Assembly: GCA_016124665.1 (NCBI GenBank)
Contig: WGNH01000027.1
Coordinates: 33,036 to 97,035 of the forward strand
DNA from: Alphaproteobacteria bacterium
GTDB taxonomy: Bacteria; Pseudomonadota; Alphaproteobacteria; Caulobacterales; Maricaulaceae
Direction of reading: 5' to 3'
Length of the DNA: 64,000 nucleotides
Within the stretch, counting starts at the first letter, position 1. Every line of letters starts with the position of its first letter. This document shows positions 51,109 to 64,000 of the stretch, one piece after another. The notes under the pieces are model-generated. The model ran no database searches. It saw only the letters and a list, made by a program, of their open reading frames with translations, and was not told where the DNA came from. Position numbers and translations under genes: made by a program.

Positions 51109-52517
51109 TTGCTGCCAATGCATGATGGTCAACCCACAGCCGTGACCGGCGATCAGCTGGTCGCTTCGCAATTCAATTGCTTTGTGCCGTCGGCCTTCGA
51201 CGGGATAATCCTCATGTACAATACGGCCAGCGGGGCTTTTGCGGCTGTCAGCGCCAGTGAATTCGAGGACATTGCAGCTCTGTTCGACAATCCGGACTCC
51301 GCATCTCCGGATGATCTCGCCGGTCTGGTTGAAGCCGGTTTCCTCGTGCCTGCCGGTTATGATGAGCGCGAAGCGGTGCGCCAATCCTATTTCGAGGGCC
51401 GTGCGGCCGAGACCGGGCTGAATCTGACGATTGCGCCGACGGTGAGCTGCAATTTCGCCTGCTCCTATTGTTTCGAGGAACATCCCAAGCGCCATTTCTC
51501 CGATGCCGACTTGCGCGCCGTATCCGCCTATGTCCGGGACAATCTGGAAGCAGGCGCGCCGCTCAATGTGACCTGGTTCGGCGGCGAACCGCTGGCAGCC
51601 TTCCGGCAGCTCACCGAACTCGATGCCGCTTTGCAGGAAATCACGGAGGAGCGCGGCTCGGCCTACACACAATTCATGATCACGAACGGGTCGCTTCTGA
51701 CGGAAAAACGCATTTCCTATTTCGCTTCGCGCCCGGGCTTTACCGGAGTGCAAGTGACGATTGACGGCCCGGCGGACATTCATGATGGCCGCCGGTTCAC
51801 CAGCGCCGGCAAGCCCAGCTTTGACAAGATTCTTGCCAATCTGAAAGCCATCGAAGGCCGCTTCCCGGTCAGCCTGCGGATCAATCTCGACCGTGAAAAT
51901 GTCAATCGCATTCCCGAACTTATTGATCAGGTCATCGCGGAAGGCCTGGCGGGCTATGTCAGCCCCTATTTCGGACATGTGGTTGATTACACGGATGAGT
52001 GCGGCGATCTCGGCGAGACCATGTTGTCCCGGGAAGAATTTGCAGCTGCAGAAGTGAGATTGTTGAACCTTATGATCCGAAAGGGGTTGCGCCCCGGCTT
52101 CGAATTGCCGCGCCCGCATGCCGGAAGTCTTTGCGTCGGCGATGCGCCGGGCGGAGCGGTGATTTCACCCGGAGGACTGGTCTTCCGTTGCTGGAACGAG
52201 ACGGCTCTGCCGGAAAGCGAAGCCTATGCCCGCATCGGCGAGAACGGAGCGGTCGCTGTGAATAGTGTGAAGGAAAGCCGTAACCAATTCTGGAAAGATT
52301 ATGACCCGTTCACGCATGCTGAATGCCGGACCTGTGCCGTTCAGCCCCTGTGCAAGGGCGGCTGCCCATGGGAGGCGGAAAAGCGTCCGGTGGACGGGCC
52401 AGGGCATTGCACGCCGCTTCGCTATAACTTGCCGGACATGCTGCGTTTGATCCATCTGCGCGACAGTGTCGATGAGATCGGCTCAACGGATTTGCCACCC
52501 CTGCCTCGTCAGACCGT

Positions 52518-52521
<4 letters not shown>
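51109..52521 (+). CDS. Radical SAM/SPASM peptide-maturase-like protein (start TTG 51109 or ATG 51118)
   Basis: TIAPTVSCNFACSYCFEEH (CxxxCxxC); SPASM-like SLCVGDAPGG...VFRCWNE...CRTCAVQPLCKGGCPWEAE. Confidence 0.9.
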
Positions 52522-53933
<1,412 letters not shown>

Positions 53934-54095
53934 GCGGGCCGTCCTGCGAATGGAAGATTGGGCGGAAATTGCGGCGAATTGGGATCAGCGGCAATCCCGG
54001 TATCGGTCTTGTGATCCCGCAATGCTCAAATCTGTCGGTAATTTAATCATCCGGCAGCATCCCGGTTGGCATCACAGGGATGAAAGTGAGGGCAG

Positions 54096-54842
54096 ATGAC
54101 TCATCGGCGCGTTAGAACCCTGCTGTCAGATCCGGATCTGACACTCCGTCTCAGCTGGTATGAGCCGGGTGAGACCATGGCCGCCCATGCCCACGGCCAC
54201 GGGCAGGTCTCCGTGCTCATGGCCGGCGGTTTCCGGGAAATTTCCGATGCCCGCACCGCCGATATCGCCACGGCCCATATTGGTTACAAGGCAGCAGGGC
54301 TGGATCATGCCAATCATTACGGAGAGACCGGGGCGTTGATCCTCTCCCTGAATTTCGAAACCGGCCGGCAGGTAACACAAAGGGCCTGGAACTGGCGTCA
54401 TGCCGACGCTGATGAAGTCGCACTGACCCGGCAGATTGTGGGTGCGGCGCTCATGCCCGGCGAGCTGCGCAATGCTGCTGCGGACCTGATTGCCGCGGCC
54501 GCCACGTGCGCCTCGCCCTCGGGCCCGCCCCCCGGATGGGCGCTCCGGCTGCGCGATCAATTGAGGGCAAATGAGTGTATCGACCTCGACCGGGCGGCCG
54601 ATGGTTTCGGCATTCATCGCGGGCATTTGTCCCGCGGGTTCCGCAAATGGTTTGGCGTGCCGCCCAGCCTCTATGGCCTGCGCTGCCGCATGAGCCATGC
54701 CGTGCGTGAACTGGCGCGCGGAGAAACCGCAGCACAGGCGGCGGTCACGGCGGGCTTTTCCGATCAGAGCCACATGATCCGGATCCTGAAACGCGAAACC
54801 GGGCTGACACCGCAACGTCTGACCCGGATGCTCGCCGCCTGA
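54096..54842 (+). CDS. AraC family transcriptional regulator
   Basis: FGIHRGHLSRGFRKWFGVPPSLYGLRCRM...AGFSDQSHMIRILKRETGLTPQRLTRM. Confidence 0.88.
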   Translation: MTHRRVRTLLSDPDLTLRLSWYEPGETMAAHAHGHGQVSVLMAGGFREISDARTADIATAHIGYKAAGLDHANHYGETGALILSLNFETGRQVTQRAWNWRHADADEVALTRQIVGAALMPGELRNAAADLIAAAATCASPSGPPPGWALRLRDQLRANECIDLDRAADGFGIHRGHLSRGFRKWFGVPPSLYGLRCRMSHAVRELARGETAAQAAVTAGFSDQSHMIRILKRETGLTPQRLTRMLAA

Positions 54843-54918
54843 GGTGAAATCTGTTCAATACGGTCTCGCCAGTAGCGTTGATTATGGCATGGTATTTAGT
54901 CATCCGGAGGCCCGTCCC

Positions 54919-56439
54919 GTGAAACATCTTTCCCTTTACGCATGCGCCGCAGTCATCGCCCTTGCACCATCCGCTTCGGCGCAGGACATTCCGTCCGCAA
55001 CCGAGCGGATGAACGCCTATCTGGATAATTTTTCCGGCGTGGTCGGTCCCGGCTTTGCCGTTGTCGTGGTGACCGAAGATGATGTGCTGATCAACCGCGT
55101 TGAGGGTGTCCGCAATGCAGCGACCGGCGCGCCGCTAACGGGTGACACGCCGATCTATATCGCCTCCCAGACCAAGGCTTATATGGGCCTGGTTGCCGCG
55201 TCGCTGGATGAGCGTGGAATCCTGCCGCTGGACACGCCGATCGACACCTGGCTTCCCGGTGCTGAATGGCCGGACAATATCGACCCCGCGAATTACACGC
55301 TGCGCGATCTTCTCTCTCACCAGGTACCCTTCGAGAATGGCACGATTACCTTTCTGGAAGCCTATGTAATGCGCGTTGATCCGGCGGATTATGCCAATCT
55401 GATCAGCCAGCATTCCGAACCGCGTGAAGCCGGATTCCAGTATGATAATCTTGGCTATAACGTCTATGCGGCCATTCTCGAGAACGCCACCGGCCGGTCC
55501 TGGCAGGACTGGCTGGACGAGATCATCTTCGATCCCATGGGGATGGATCACACCTCAGCCCGCACCTCGGATTTTTCGCTGGATGACCTGTCATGGAGCC
55601 ATATCTGGCAGGGCGATGAGCTCGGTTGGGCGGCGATCACGCCCAAGACCGATGGCATGATGCAATCGGCTGGCGGTCTCGTTACATCGCCGAATGACAT
55701 GATCACCTGGCTGCAATTGCAATTGCGGGGCAGTGCGCCCGCGGCCGGTATAACGGACAGCATGGTGACGGCTGCGCAGACATCCTATGCCGAGACCGGC
55801 ATGGAAGACGGCCGCAATCCATACGAAATGAGTTGTTCCGGCTATACTCTGGGCTGGAATGTCTGCGAATATCAGGGCTTCGAAGTGCATATTCATGGCG
55901 GCGGCTATACCGGCGCGCGCACCGGCATGTTGTTTTCTCCAGACGCCGGTGTGGGCATTGCTGTATTCGGCAATTCCGACAATATGACCGGCTGGTGGAC
56001 ATCCGCCACCGTCCGTATGTTCTTCCAGTTCCTCGCCGGCGATGAGACCGCCGATCAGATGGTCGAGGTGCGCCGGCAATTCTATGCAGACCGCACAGCC
56101 CGGCTTCTGGAATACCGCCAGACCGCCATCGCCGAGCGCAATGCAGAGGACTATTGGGAGGGCTGGGCCTGGATGCCGGACAGTGTGGAACTCGCCCGTT
56201 ATGCTGGTGAATATGTGTCGGACGGCATCCCGGCCCCGGCCATCATCCGTGTCAATGGCAACGGGCTGGTCTTTGAGCTGGGGGATCTGGTTTCCAATCT
56301 CCGTCCGGCGCGACCGGACCTGTTCGGCGGTACCGGCGAGGACCCCTTCGATGGCGCGGCCCGGTTCGAGTTCCAGCGCGATGCAGGCGGCGAGATCGTC
56401 TCCTTCACCTGGAATGACGAGACCTTTGTGCGGCGCTAG
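54919..56439 (+). CDS. Secreted serine hydrolase, beta-lactamase/PBP class C family (GTG start proposed)
   Basis: IYIASQTKAYMGLVAASL (SxxK); QYDNLGYNVYAAILE (YxN-like); ggagg 8 nt upstream of GTG. Confidence 0.85.
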   Translation: MKHLSLYACAAVIALAPSASAQDIPSATERMNAYLDNFSGVVGPGFAVVVVTEDDVLINRVEGVRNAATGAPLTGDTPIYIASQTKAYMGLVAASLDERGILPLDTPIDTWLPGAEWPDNIDPANYTLRDLLSHQVPFENGTITFLEAYVMRVDPADYANLISQHSEPREAGFQYDNLGYNVYAAILENATGRSWQDWLDEIIFDPMGMDHTSARTSDFSLDDLSWSHIWQGDELGWAAITPKTDGMMQSAGGLVTSPNDMITWLQLQLRGSAPAAGITDSMVTAAQTSYAETGMEDGRNPYEMSCSGYTLGWNVCEYQGFEVHIHGGGYTGARTGMLFSPDAGVGIAVFGNSDNMTGWWTSATVRMFFQFLAGDETADQMVEVRRQFYADRTARLLEYRQTAIAERNAEDYWEGWAWMPDSVELARYAGEYVSDGIPAPAIIRVNGNGLVFELGDLVSNLRPARPDLFGGTGEDPFDGAARFEFQRDAGGEIVSFTWNDETFVRR

Positions 56440-56444
56440 GCCTG

Positions 56445-57551
56445 TCAGGTAGCAGTGGCGGGCATGGACGTTGCCGCCCGCCGCCGCTGCGGCTTCAGCG
56501 CCATGGCCGGTTTTTCGACCCCCACCCGCATCAGCCAGCCGCTGACCAGCGCGCCGGGTACCATGACGGCAAACAGCAAGGCCGCGCCCGCGCCGGGAAA
56601 CAGCGCCAGCGTCATCTGGCCGATCGGCCAGTGCAATATATAGACGCCATAGGAGACATCCTCGACGTCGCGGATGGCCGTACCGGCCCGTCCCGGGATC
56701 CGCGCAAAACCGGCCCACAGCGTGACATAGGCCATGGCAATTTGACCGGCGATCATGGATGAGGGCGTGTCGCGCAAGATGAAGGCGGTCAGGACCAGCA
56801 GGACGGCCCAGCCCGGCGCCAGCGGAATCCGGTCGCGCCAGGCAAACATCACCGCACCGGTCATGAAAGCGCCGCCAAAGCGTGCCGCAGCGAACAGCGT
56901 GCCTTCACCAATGCCGTTATAGGGCATCAGCAGCTCGAAATCGGACAGAAGCGCCGCTGCGGCGAAAATGGCGAGGATGCCCCACTTGTTCCGGAACAGG
57001 CCGACAGCCGCGAGCAGGCCCGCTGCCAGATAGGCCAGCAATTCATAGCGGATCGTCCAGAGCGGGCCATTCATGTCGGTCAGGGGATGATCCGCAAATA
57101 CGCCGGGCAGGCTCGCCTGCGGGTCCAACTGGAAGACAATCAGCAGGGGAAACAGCCAGGTCTCCGGCGCGCTCCAGTATTGCGCCGGGGTCAGGCCGGT
57201 AAACAGCGGCCCCACCACCAGCCACAGGATCAGCATGGCGGCGATCAGGCCCGGAAAGATCCGGAACACCCGCGCCAGCGCATAATGTGTCATGTCGCCC
57301 GAGCGCATCAGGCTGGCCGCGATCATATAGCCGGACAGAATGAAGAAGCCGTCGAGCGCAAACTGCACTGCGCCATCGACGAATTCTGGGAAGGCACCGG
57401 TGACCGGCAAGCCCATGGGCAGCATGATGGCGTGCCCGGCCAGCACCAGAAAGGCAAAACCGATACGGATCGCGGTGAAATTATTGGCACGGTCTTCCAG
57501 CCGCCCGTGGGCGCCGGCAAACAGCTTTCCGGTCCGGTTTGATACGCGCAT
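56445..57551 (-). CDS. Acyltransferase family 3 membrane protein
   Basis: NNFTAIRIGFAFLVLAGHAIMLPMGLP...FFILSGYMIAASL. Confidence 0.88.
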   Translation of the reverse strand: MRVSNRTGKLFAGAHGRLEDRANNFTAIRIGFAFLVLAGHAIMLPMGLPVTGAFPEFVDGAVQFALDGFFILSGYMIAASLMRSGDMTHYALARVFRIFPGLIAAMLILWLVVGPLFTGLTPAQYWSAPETWLFPLLIVFQLDPQASLPGVFADHPLTDMNGPLWTIRYELLAYLAAGLLAAVGLFRNKWGILAIFAAAALLSDFELLMPYNGIGEGTLFAAARFGGAFMTGAVMFAWRDRIPLAPGWAVLLVLTAFILRDTPSSMIAGQIAMAYVTLWAGFARIPGRAGTAIRDVEDVSYGVYILHWPIGQMTLALFPGAGAALLFAVMVPGALVSGWLMRVGVEKPAMALKPQRRRAATSMPATAT

Positions 57552-57612
57552 AAGGCGCCTCCGCTTCAGGGAGGGTTGGCACGCAAGAAACGCGCCGCGC
57601 GCCAGAAGGTGC

Positions 57613-58350
57613 TCAGTTCATTGCCTGATGGCGGACCTCGATGCCGTCTGCGGTCCAGGTCAGAATCTGCCAGACCCATTGGCCATCCGCCTCGACCGGT
57701 GCCGCAAACCGGGCCCCGGCGGGCTGTCCGGAATCCGCCAGGACCCAGTCGAACCAGGCAAGGCCGTCCAGAATGACCTGGCCGCCTTCCGGCATGACGG
57801 AAGCTGCTGAGGCGGCGAGATTCGGGCTCCATGTGGCGTTGAGCGGTTCCGGCGGATGGGCGGTTTTCAGGGCCTCGATGATATTGGTGGGCGATTCCCA
57901 GCTTTCGCCGCCGTCAAAGGAGCGGTCCATTTCGAACCGGTAATCGCCGCCCGGCGCGAACTCATAGCGGGCGCGTTCCAGAAACCGCCCGCCCGTATCA
58001 AAGCCCTCGCCGGTCGTCACCAGCACATCCCCGTCCCAGTGCTGCACGATCTCGGTATAGCCGGCATCGCCGACCATGGCCCACAGCGTCCGTCCCTCGG
58101 TGCGGTCTGCATTCCAGACCGTCAGCGAGACCCCGAAAAAGACGGGCTGATTGTCCGGCCCCAGCGACCGGTATTCCGCCAGTTCCGCGCGCCCGTCATG
58201 GAAACAATAGCGGTTCGAGCGGTCGTGATTGCCGCTCATTTCACCCTGCGCATTGCGCGTCTGGCTCAGCGCCTCCCAGACCCCTTCCGTGCAGCCCTCC
58301 GCATAGGGCATTGATTGCAGGACAAGCGCGCTGAATGCCGCAATGATCAT
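57613..58350 (-). CDS. Secreted protein of unknown function
   Basis: Intact ORF with N-terminal hydrophobic signal; no confident family. Confidence 0.6.
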   Translation of the reverse strand: MIIAAFSALVLQSMPYAEGCTEGVWEALSQTRNAQGEMSGNHDRSNRYCFHDGRAELAEYRSLGPDNQPVFFGVSLTVWNADRTEGRTLWAMVGDAGYTEIVQHWDGDVLVTTGEGFDTGGRFLERARYEFAPGGDYRFEMDRSFDGGESWESPTNIIEALKTAHPPEPLNATWSPNLAASAASVMPEGGQVILDGLAWFDWVLADSGQPAGARFAAPVEADGQWVWQILTWTADGIEVRHQAMN

Positions 58351-58499
58351 GAAAAACCTCCGGATTGCCAGATGATGCAGGCGCGATCATCCTGACGAGC
58401 CGCGCCTGCACAAGCCGGATCACGCCATTGTGAGGATGCTGCCAAGAGTGCCCGCTACCCGCCTTGCATCGCGCCATCGTCTCTGCGATGGTCATGGTA

Positions 58500-58587
58500 T
58501 CCAGGGGGTGTCTGCGCAGACGGACTGCACGGGCTGAGATCTTACCCTTAACAACCGGATCCGGGTCATGCCGGCGGCGGGATGGAG
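58500..58587 (+). ncRNA. TPP riboswitch (THI element)
   Basis: ccagggggtgtctgcgcagacggactgcacgggCTGAGATcttACCCTTaacaACCGGATCCGGGTCATGCCGGCGgcgggatggag matches conserved THI-box blocks. Confidence 0.9.
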
Positions 58588-58597
58588 TAAAGACGCG

Positions 58598-58972
58598 ATG
58601 ACGCGCGAGGACTTCGATGAGTATTGCCGCGGCCTGCCGCACACCACCCATGTGGTGCAATGGGGCAATGCTTCCGTCTGGAAGGTCGGCGGCAAGGTCT
58701 TCACCGTCGGCGGCTGGAATGACGAGAAGGACGCCTTTTGCGTCTCCTTCAAGACCTCTGACACCTCCTTTGAAATCCTGTCCGAGCAGCCCGGCTGCCG
58801 CCCGGCGCCCTATCTCGCCTCGCGCGGCATGAAATGGATCCAGCGCACCAGCGAAGAAACCCTGTCGGATGCGGATCTGAAAGCCTATCTCGCCGAGAGC
58901 CACCGCATTGTCGCGGCGGGCCTGACGAAGAAATTGCAACGCGAACTCGGATTGATGGAGAGCAAATCATGA
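58598..58972 (+). CDS. MmcQ/YjbR family protein
   Basis: MTREDFDEYCRGLPHTTHVVQWGNASVWKVGGKVFTVGGW...VSFKTSDTSFEILSEQPGCRPAPYLASRGMKWIQ. Confidence 0.9.
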   Translation: MTREDFDEYCRGLPHTTHVVQWGNASVWKVGGKVFTVGGWNDEKDAFCVSFKTSDTSFEILSEQPGCRPAPYLASRGMKWIQRTSEETLSDADLKAYLAESHRIVAAGLTKKLQRELGLMESKS

Positions 58973-59415
58973 CCGCGATGAAAGCCCTGGCAATGGCGGG
59001 CCTGGCCGGCCTTCTCGCCGCCTGCAGCCCGGCCCCTGAGACGGATCAGGACGCGGCTGCCAGCCTGTCCGGCGAGGCCGCCGCCCTTCACGCCCTGCTG
59101 CTGGACGAAGCGGACAATCTTGTCCCGTCCGACTGGCAGTCCGGCGCACCTGTCCCGGAAACCGCCCTGGCCTACTGGCACCTGCCGGAGCTGGATCTGG
59201 CCGGACAGGTCTCCCGCACGGCGGAATGCACCGCCTATCCGGGCCCGGGCAATGCCCATGACTGCACCCTGACCTTCATCTCCGACAATTCCGCGGCGGA
59301 AGACGAGGAGGACCGGCGCACGGTGACCGCGTATTACCGCTTTGATGTCCGCCAGAATGAAGATGACAGCCTCACCCTGCTCAGCCCGGCCGTGCGCTGG
59401 GCAGTGCAGGGCTGA
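58969..59415 (+). CDS. Small lipoprotein of unknown function
   Basis: MTAMKALAMAGLAGLLAACSPAP lipobox; 4-nt overlap with upstream gene. Confidence 0.75.
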   Translation: MTAMKALAMAGLAGLLAACSPAPETDQDAAASLSGEAAALHALLLDEADNLVPSDWQSGAPVPETALAYWHLPELDLAGQVSRTAECTAYPGPGNAHDCTLTFISDNSAAEDEEDRRTVTAYYRFDVRQNEDDSLTLLSPAVRWAVQG

Positions 59416-59421
59416 CGATAA

Positions 59422-61326
<1,905 letters not shown>

Positions 61327-61419
61327 CCCCTCACGGCTCATTCGGCGTGCCGGAAAAGCGCAGGAGACCGTAGGGGGCACCGGTTCGCGGCGAAGAATAG
61401 CGTTCATGAAAACAGGATT

Positions 61420-62697
61420 TCATGAATCGAGATAGGCCGTGAGAGCCGCCAGATCTGCGGGGCAATCCTCCGCCTGCATTGGCCGGTCGAGCACGGCAGA
61501 AAGCGTTGCAGGTGGATTGATCGCTTCACCGGTGACCGGCTCGACAATATCGGCGAATTTGTACGGGTGCGCCGTTGCGGCGATCAGCCAGTTCTGCCCC
61601 CGCCGCTCCTGACGAAGGCGGGCATACGCTTCCGCTCCGCAGGCAGAATGCGGGCACCAGGTATAACCGAGGCGCGCATGATCGGCTCTGATCCGGTTCC
61701 GGATGGCATCATCATCAACCCGTACGACGATCAGGCCGGACGAATCGGGATGACCGGCTTCCAGGCGCTCGAAATTGCTCGGTGTGCCGACATCCATGGC
61801 ATTGGCAATCGTAACCACGGAGGGCCGGGGCATATAACGACCGCTCCTTGCCCAGTCATGCAGCGTCGCATTGGCATTGGTCGCCAGGACAATGGTACTG
61901 ATCGGCGCCCCGCAGGCCCGCGCGATCAGGGCGGCCACGCCATGGCCCAGATTGCCGCTCGGTATAATCAGGCTCGGTGTGCTGCCGGTCCGGGCCTGGT
62001 GCCGTACCGATGTGAAGGCAAGATAGGCGGCCTGCGGCAGGAGCCGGGCGATATTGATGGAGTTCGCACTGGTCAACCGGTGCCGCCGGGTCAGGCCAGG
62101 ATCACCGAAGGCGGATTTCACCAGTTTCTGACAGGAGTCGAAATCGGCATTGACCTTGAGTGTTGTGACGGGTTTTCCCCAGCAGGAAAGTTGATGCGCC
62201 TGATACGGGGATACGCGGCCATCCGGATACAGGATCACAGCGCGCAGGCCTGACCGGCCTTCGGCAGCGCAACCAACGGCCCCTCCTGTATCGCCGGAGG
62301 TTGCCGCCAGAACGGTAAATGGCGCGGCCGGGTCACCGAGCCGGTCCAGGCAAGCCATGAGAAAGCGGGCCCCGAAATCCTTGAAAGCCCCCGTGGGTCC
62401 GTGAAACAGCTCCAGCACGGAGAGATCGTCCGCAAGACAGATTTCCGGAAGCGGAAAATCGAAAGCTTCACTGCAAATGGATGCCAGGGCCTCTTCAAGC
62501 ACGTCGCCAGCGAAGAAGGGAGTGAGAAACGCGGTGGCGAAAGCGGCGAGATCTCTGGCCCCCTCTGCGCCCTGCACCGCATCCTCTGGAAACGTCTCGG
62601 GCATGAAAAGTCCGCCATCTGCCGCCTGACCGGCACAAATCGCCTCACTCAGGGAGGCAGGACTCGCCCTGTTGCGCGTGGATCGGAATTTCATCAA
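61420..62697 (-). CDS. thrC: Threonine synthase
   Basis: MKFRSTRNRASPASLSEAICAGQAADGGLFMPE; LELFHGPTGAFKDFGARFL; LAATSGDTGGAV. Confidence 0.93.
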   Translation of the reverse strand: MMKFRSTRNRASPASLSEAICAGQAADGGLFMPETFPEDAVQGAEGARDLAAFATAFLTPFFAGDVLEEALASICSEAFDFPLPEICLADDLSVLELFHGPTGAFKDFGARFLMACLDRLGDPAAPFTVLAATSGDTGGAVGCAAEGRSGLRAVILYPDGRVSPYQAHQLSCWGKPVTTLKVNADFDSCQKLVKSAFGDPGLTRRHRLTSANSINIARLLPQAAYLAFTSVRHQARTGSTPSLIIPSGNLGHGVAALIARACGAPISTIVLATNANATLHDWARSGRYMPRPSVVTIANAMDVGTPSNFERLEAGHPDSSGLIVVRVDDDAIRNRIRADHARLGYTWCPHSACGAEAYARLRQERRGQNWLIAATAHPYKFADIVEPVTGEAINPPATLSAVLDRPMQAEDCPADLAALTAYLDS

Positions 62698-63638
62698 ACC
62701 GTCTCCGTCACGGTTTCCAGACGCACGCCGTCGCTGGCCAGGGGTGCGCGATATGCCCTGGCCTCGCGCCCGGCGGCAGCAAAAGCGGCGGCCATTGCCG
62801 TCTCGACCTCATCTGCCGCGTCATCGTCCGCCCAGGCAAAGACAGACGGGCCGGAGCCGGAAAAGGAGCAACCGAGCGCCCCGGCATTAAGGGCGGCCGC
62901 CTTTATGGATGGCAATTCGGGGAGCAGGAAGGCGCGCTGGGGTTCGACCAGGACATCATCCAGGCCGGCGCGGATCAGTGCGCGGTCACCGGTTGCGCAG
63001 CCCAGGGTGAAGGCGCTGATACGCCTGGCATGCTCGACCGCCGTTTGCATAGGAACCTTTTCGGCCAGCACCTTGCGGGCGGCAGCGGTTTCTGTTTCGG
63101 CTGCGGGGTGAAACAGCACGGCGGTTATCCCGGCCGGCACCGGCAGCGGTGCAATCAGTGCCGGTTCGAGGCGCGCGGCAATGACCAGACCGCCGAACAG
63201 GGCGGCCATGACATTGTCCCAGGGCGGCGGATCGGCGGACACACGCTCTCCGGCCAATGCAAAGGCCAGAAGATCAGCGGTATCAAAGGGCCGCTCCAAG
63301 AGCGCATTGACGGCCGTCGCAGCGGCGACTGCGGAAGCCGCCGAGCCCCCCATGCCGGCGCTGACCGGTATCTGCTTGTCGATATCGATGCGGACACCGA
63401 AATTGGCTCCGGCCGCTTCCAGAACGGCTGCAGCAGCTGCGAGCGCCGTGTTGGCATCTGGCGCAGCAGGCAGGCGGTCAACCAGCCCCGTCACACGTCC
63501 CAGACGAATGCCGGACTCGGATTCCCGCCGCGCCAGGACCGTATCGCGCGCGACATCGAAGGCTTGTCCCAGAACATCATAGCCGACACCGATATTGCCG
63601 ATGCTGGCCGGTGCGCTGGCCCTGGCGGACTGGATCAT
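62694..63638 (-). CDS. thrB: Homoserine kinase (GHMP family)
   Basis: ASAPASIGNIGVGYDVLG; IPVSAGMGGSAASAVAAATAVNALL. Confidence 0.92.
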   Translation of the reverse strand: MIQSARASAPASIGNIGVGYDVLGQAFDVARDTVLARRESESGIRLGRVTGLVDRLPAAPDANTALAAAAAVLEAAGANFGVRIDIDKQIPVSAGMGGSAASAVAAATAVNALLERPFDTADLLAFALAGERVSADPPPWDNVMAALFGGLVIAARLEPALIAPLPVPAGITAVLFHPAAETETAAARKVLAEKVPMQTAVEHARRISAFTLGCATGDRALIRAGLDDVLVEPQRAFLLPELPSIKAAALNAGALGCSFSGSGPSVFAWADDDAADEVETAMAAAFAAAGREARAYRAPLASDGVRLETVTETV

Positions 63639-63659
63639 GTCGACGTCCTCGCTGACAGG

Positions 63660-64000
63660 TCAGGCGTGTTGCAGGCGTGCCGGCCCGCGCGCAGACCGGT
63701 CCGGCTTTCGGATATTATGCGCCGGATTATCACAGGCAGATTGACGCTGCATGTCCATAATGTCCGCGAACACGGCCGCCGCTGTCGGCCAGCGGCCCGC
63801 CCCCTTGCCGTATACGGTGTGAACGCGTCCTTTGATGTCGGTGACGCGCGCCCGGTTCTGTTCATTGCGGGCCCCTGCAAAGGGATGGGACAGGAAAACA
63901 GGCTCAATTACCACTTCGGCATCGATCGCATTTCCGGATATCCGGCGGGCGCGTGCGATCTGCTTGTAGACCTTGCCGTCCTTTGCAGCGGCCCGGCACA
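63660..64000 (-). CDS. Homoserine dehydrogenase, C-terminal part, truncated by window edge
   Basis: VYKQIARARRISGNAIDAEVVIEPVFLSHPFAG...DIKGRVHTVYGKGAGRWPTAAAVFADIMD. Confidence 0.75.
   Translation of the reverse strand, partial: CRAAAKDGKVYKQIARARRISGNAIDAEVVIEPVFLSHPFAGARNEQNRARVTDIKGRVHTVYGKGAGRWPTAAAVFADIMDMQRQSACDNPAHNIRKPDRSARGPARLQHA

Noticed and set aside
61403-61426. TTCATGAAA...TTTCATGAA inverted repeat at the thrC 3' end
   Set aside because: Short, overlaps the thrC stop codon and lacks a T-tract; too weak to call a terminator.

Overview
The window is a GC-rich chromosomal segment from an alphaproteobacterium, probably Caulobacterales/Maricaulales-like by gene content and order (inference). 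It is mostly housekeeping: tal/fsa, yebC, tkt, ruvC-ruvA-(MBL hydrolase)-ruvB, ybgC-tolQRAB-pal-ybgF, tilS, ftsH, folP, thiD, serC, purA, a TPP riboswitch with thiC, and thrC-thrB-hom. I found no tRNA, rRNA, CRISPR array or transposase. Four accessory regions stand out. (1) Three paralogous Tat-signal proteins made of about 23-aa Asp/Gly-rich repeats (TDSDTGxYADPxGNGRG), downstream of three Fur-box-like 7-1-7 palindromes and followed on the same strand by a JmjC/cupin Fe(II)/2OG oxygenase: a candidate iron-regulated, post-translationally modified repeat-peptide system. (2) A same-strand, mostly 4-nt-overlapping array of 13 paralogous single-TM proteins (MILxRLxxAIRxQNWFAVxLEFVIVxAGVVIGFQ...; DUF6090-like) with near-identical 5' ends and strongly diverged periplasmic domains. 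(3) A Tat-signal protein with a perfect 15-nt-period Cys repeat (C-x4-C, seven Cys) immediately upstream of a radical SAM/SPASM protein: a candidate ranthipeptide-like system. (4) Three 24-bp palindromes spaced exactly 49 bp centre to centre at the left edge. In addition, a TPP riboswitch lies directly in front of a YjbR/MmcQ gene and a lipoprotein gene that precede thiC. All family calls are by eye from the translations; no database search was run.
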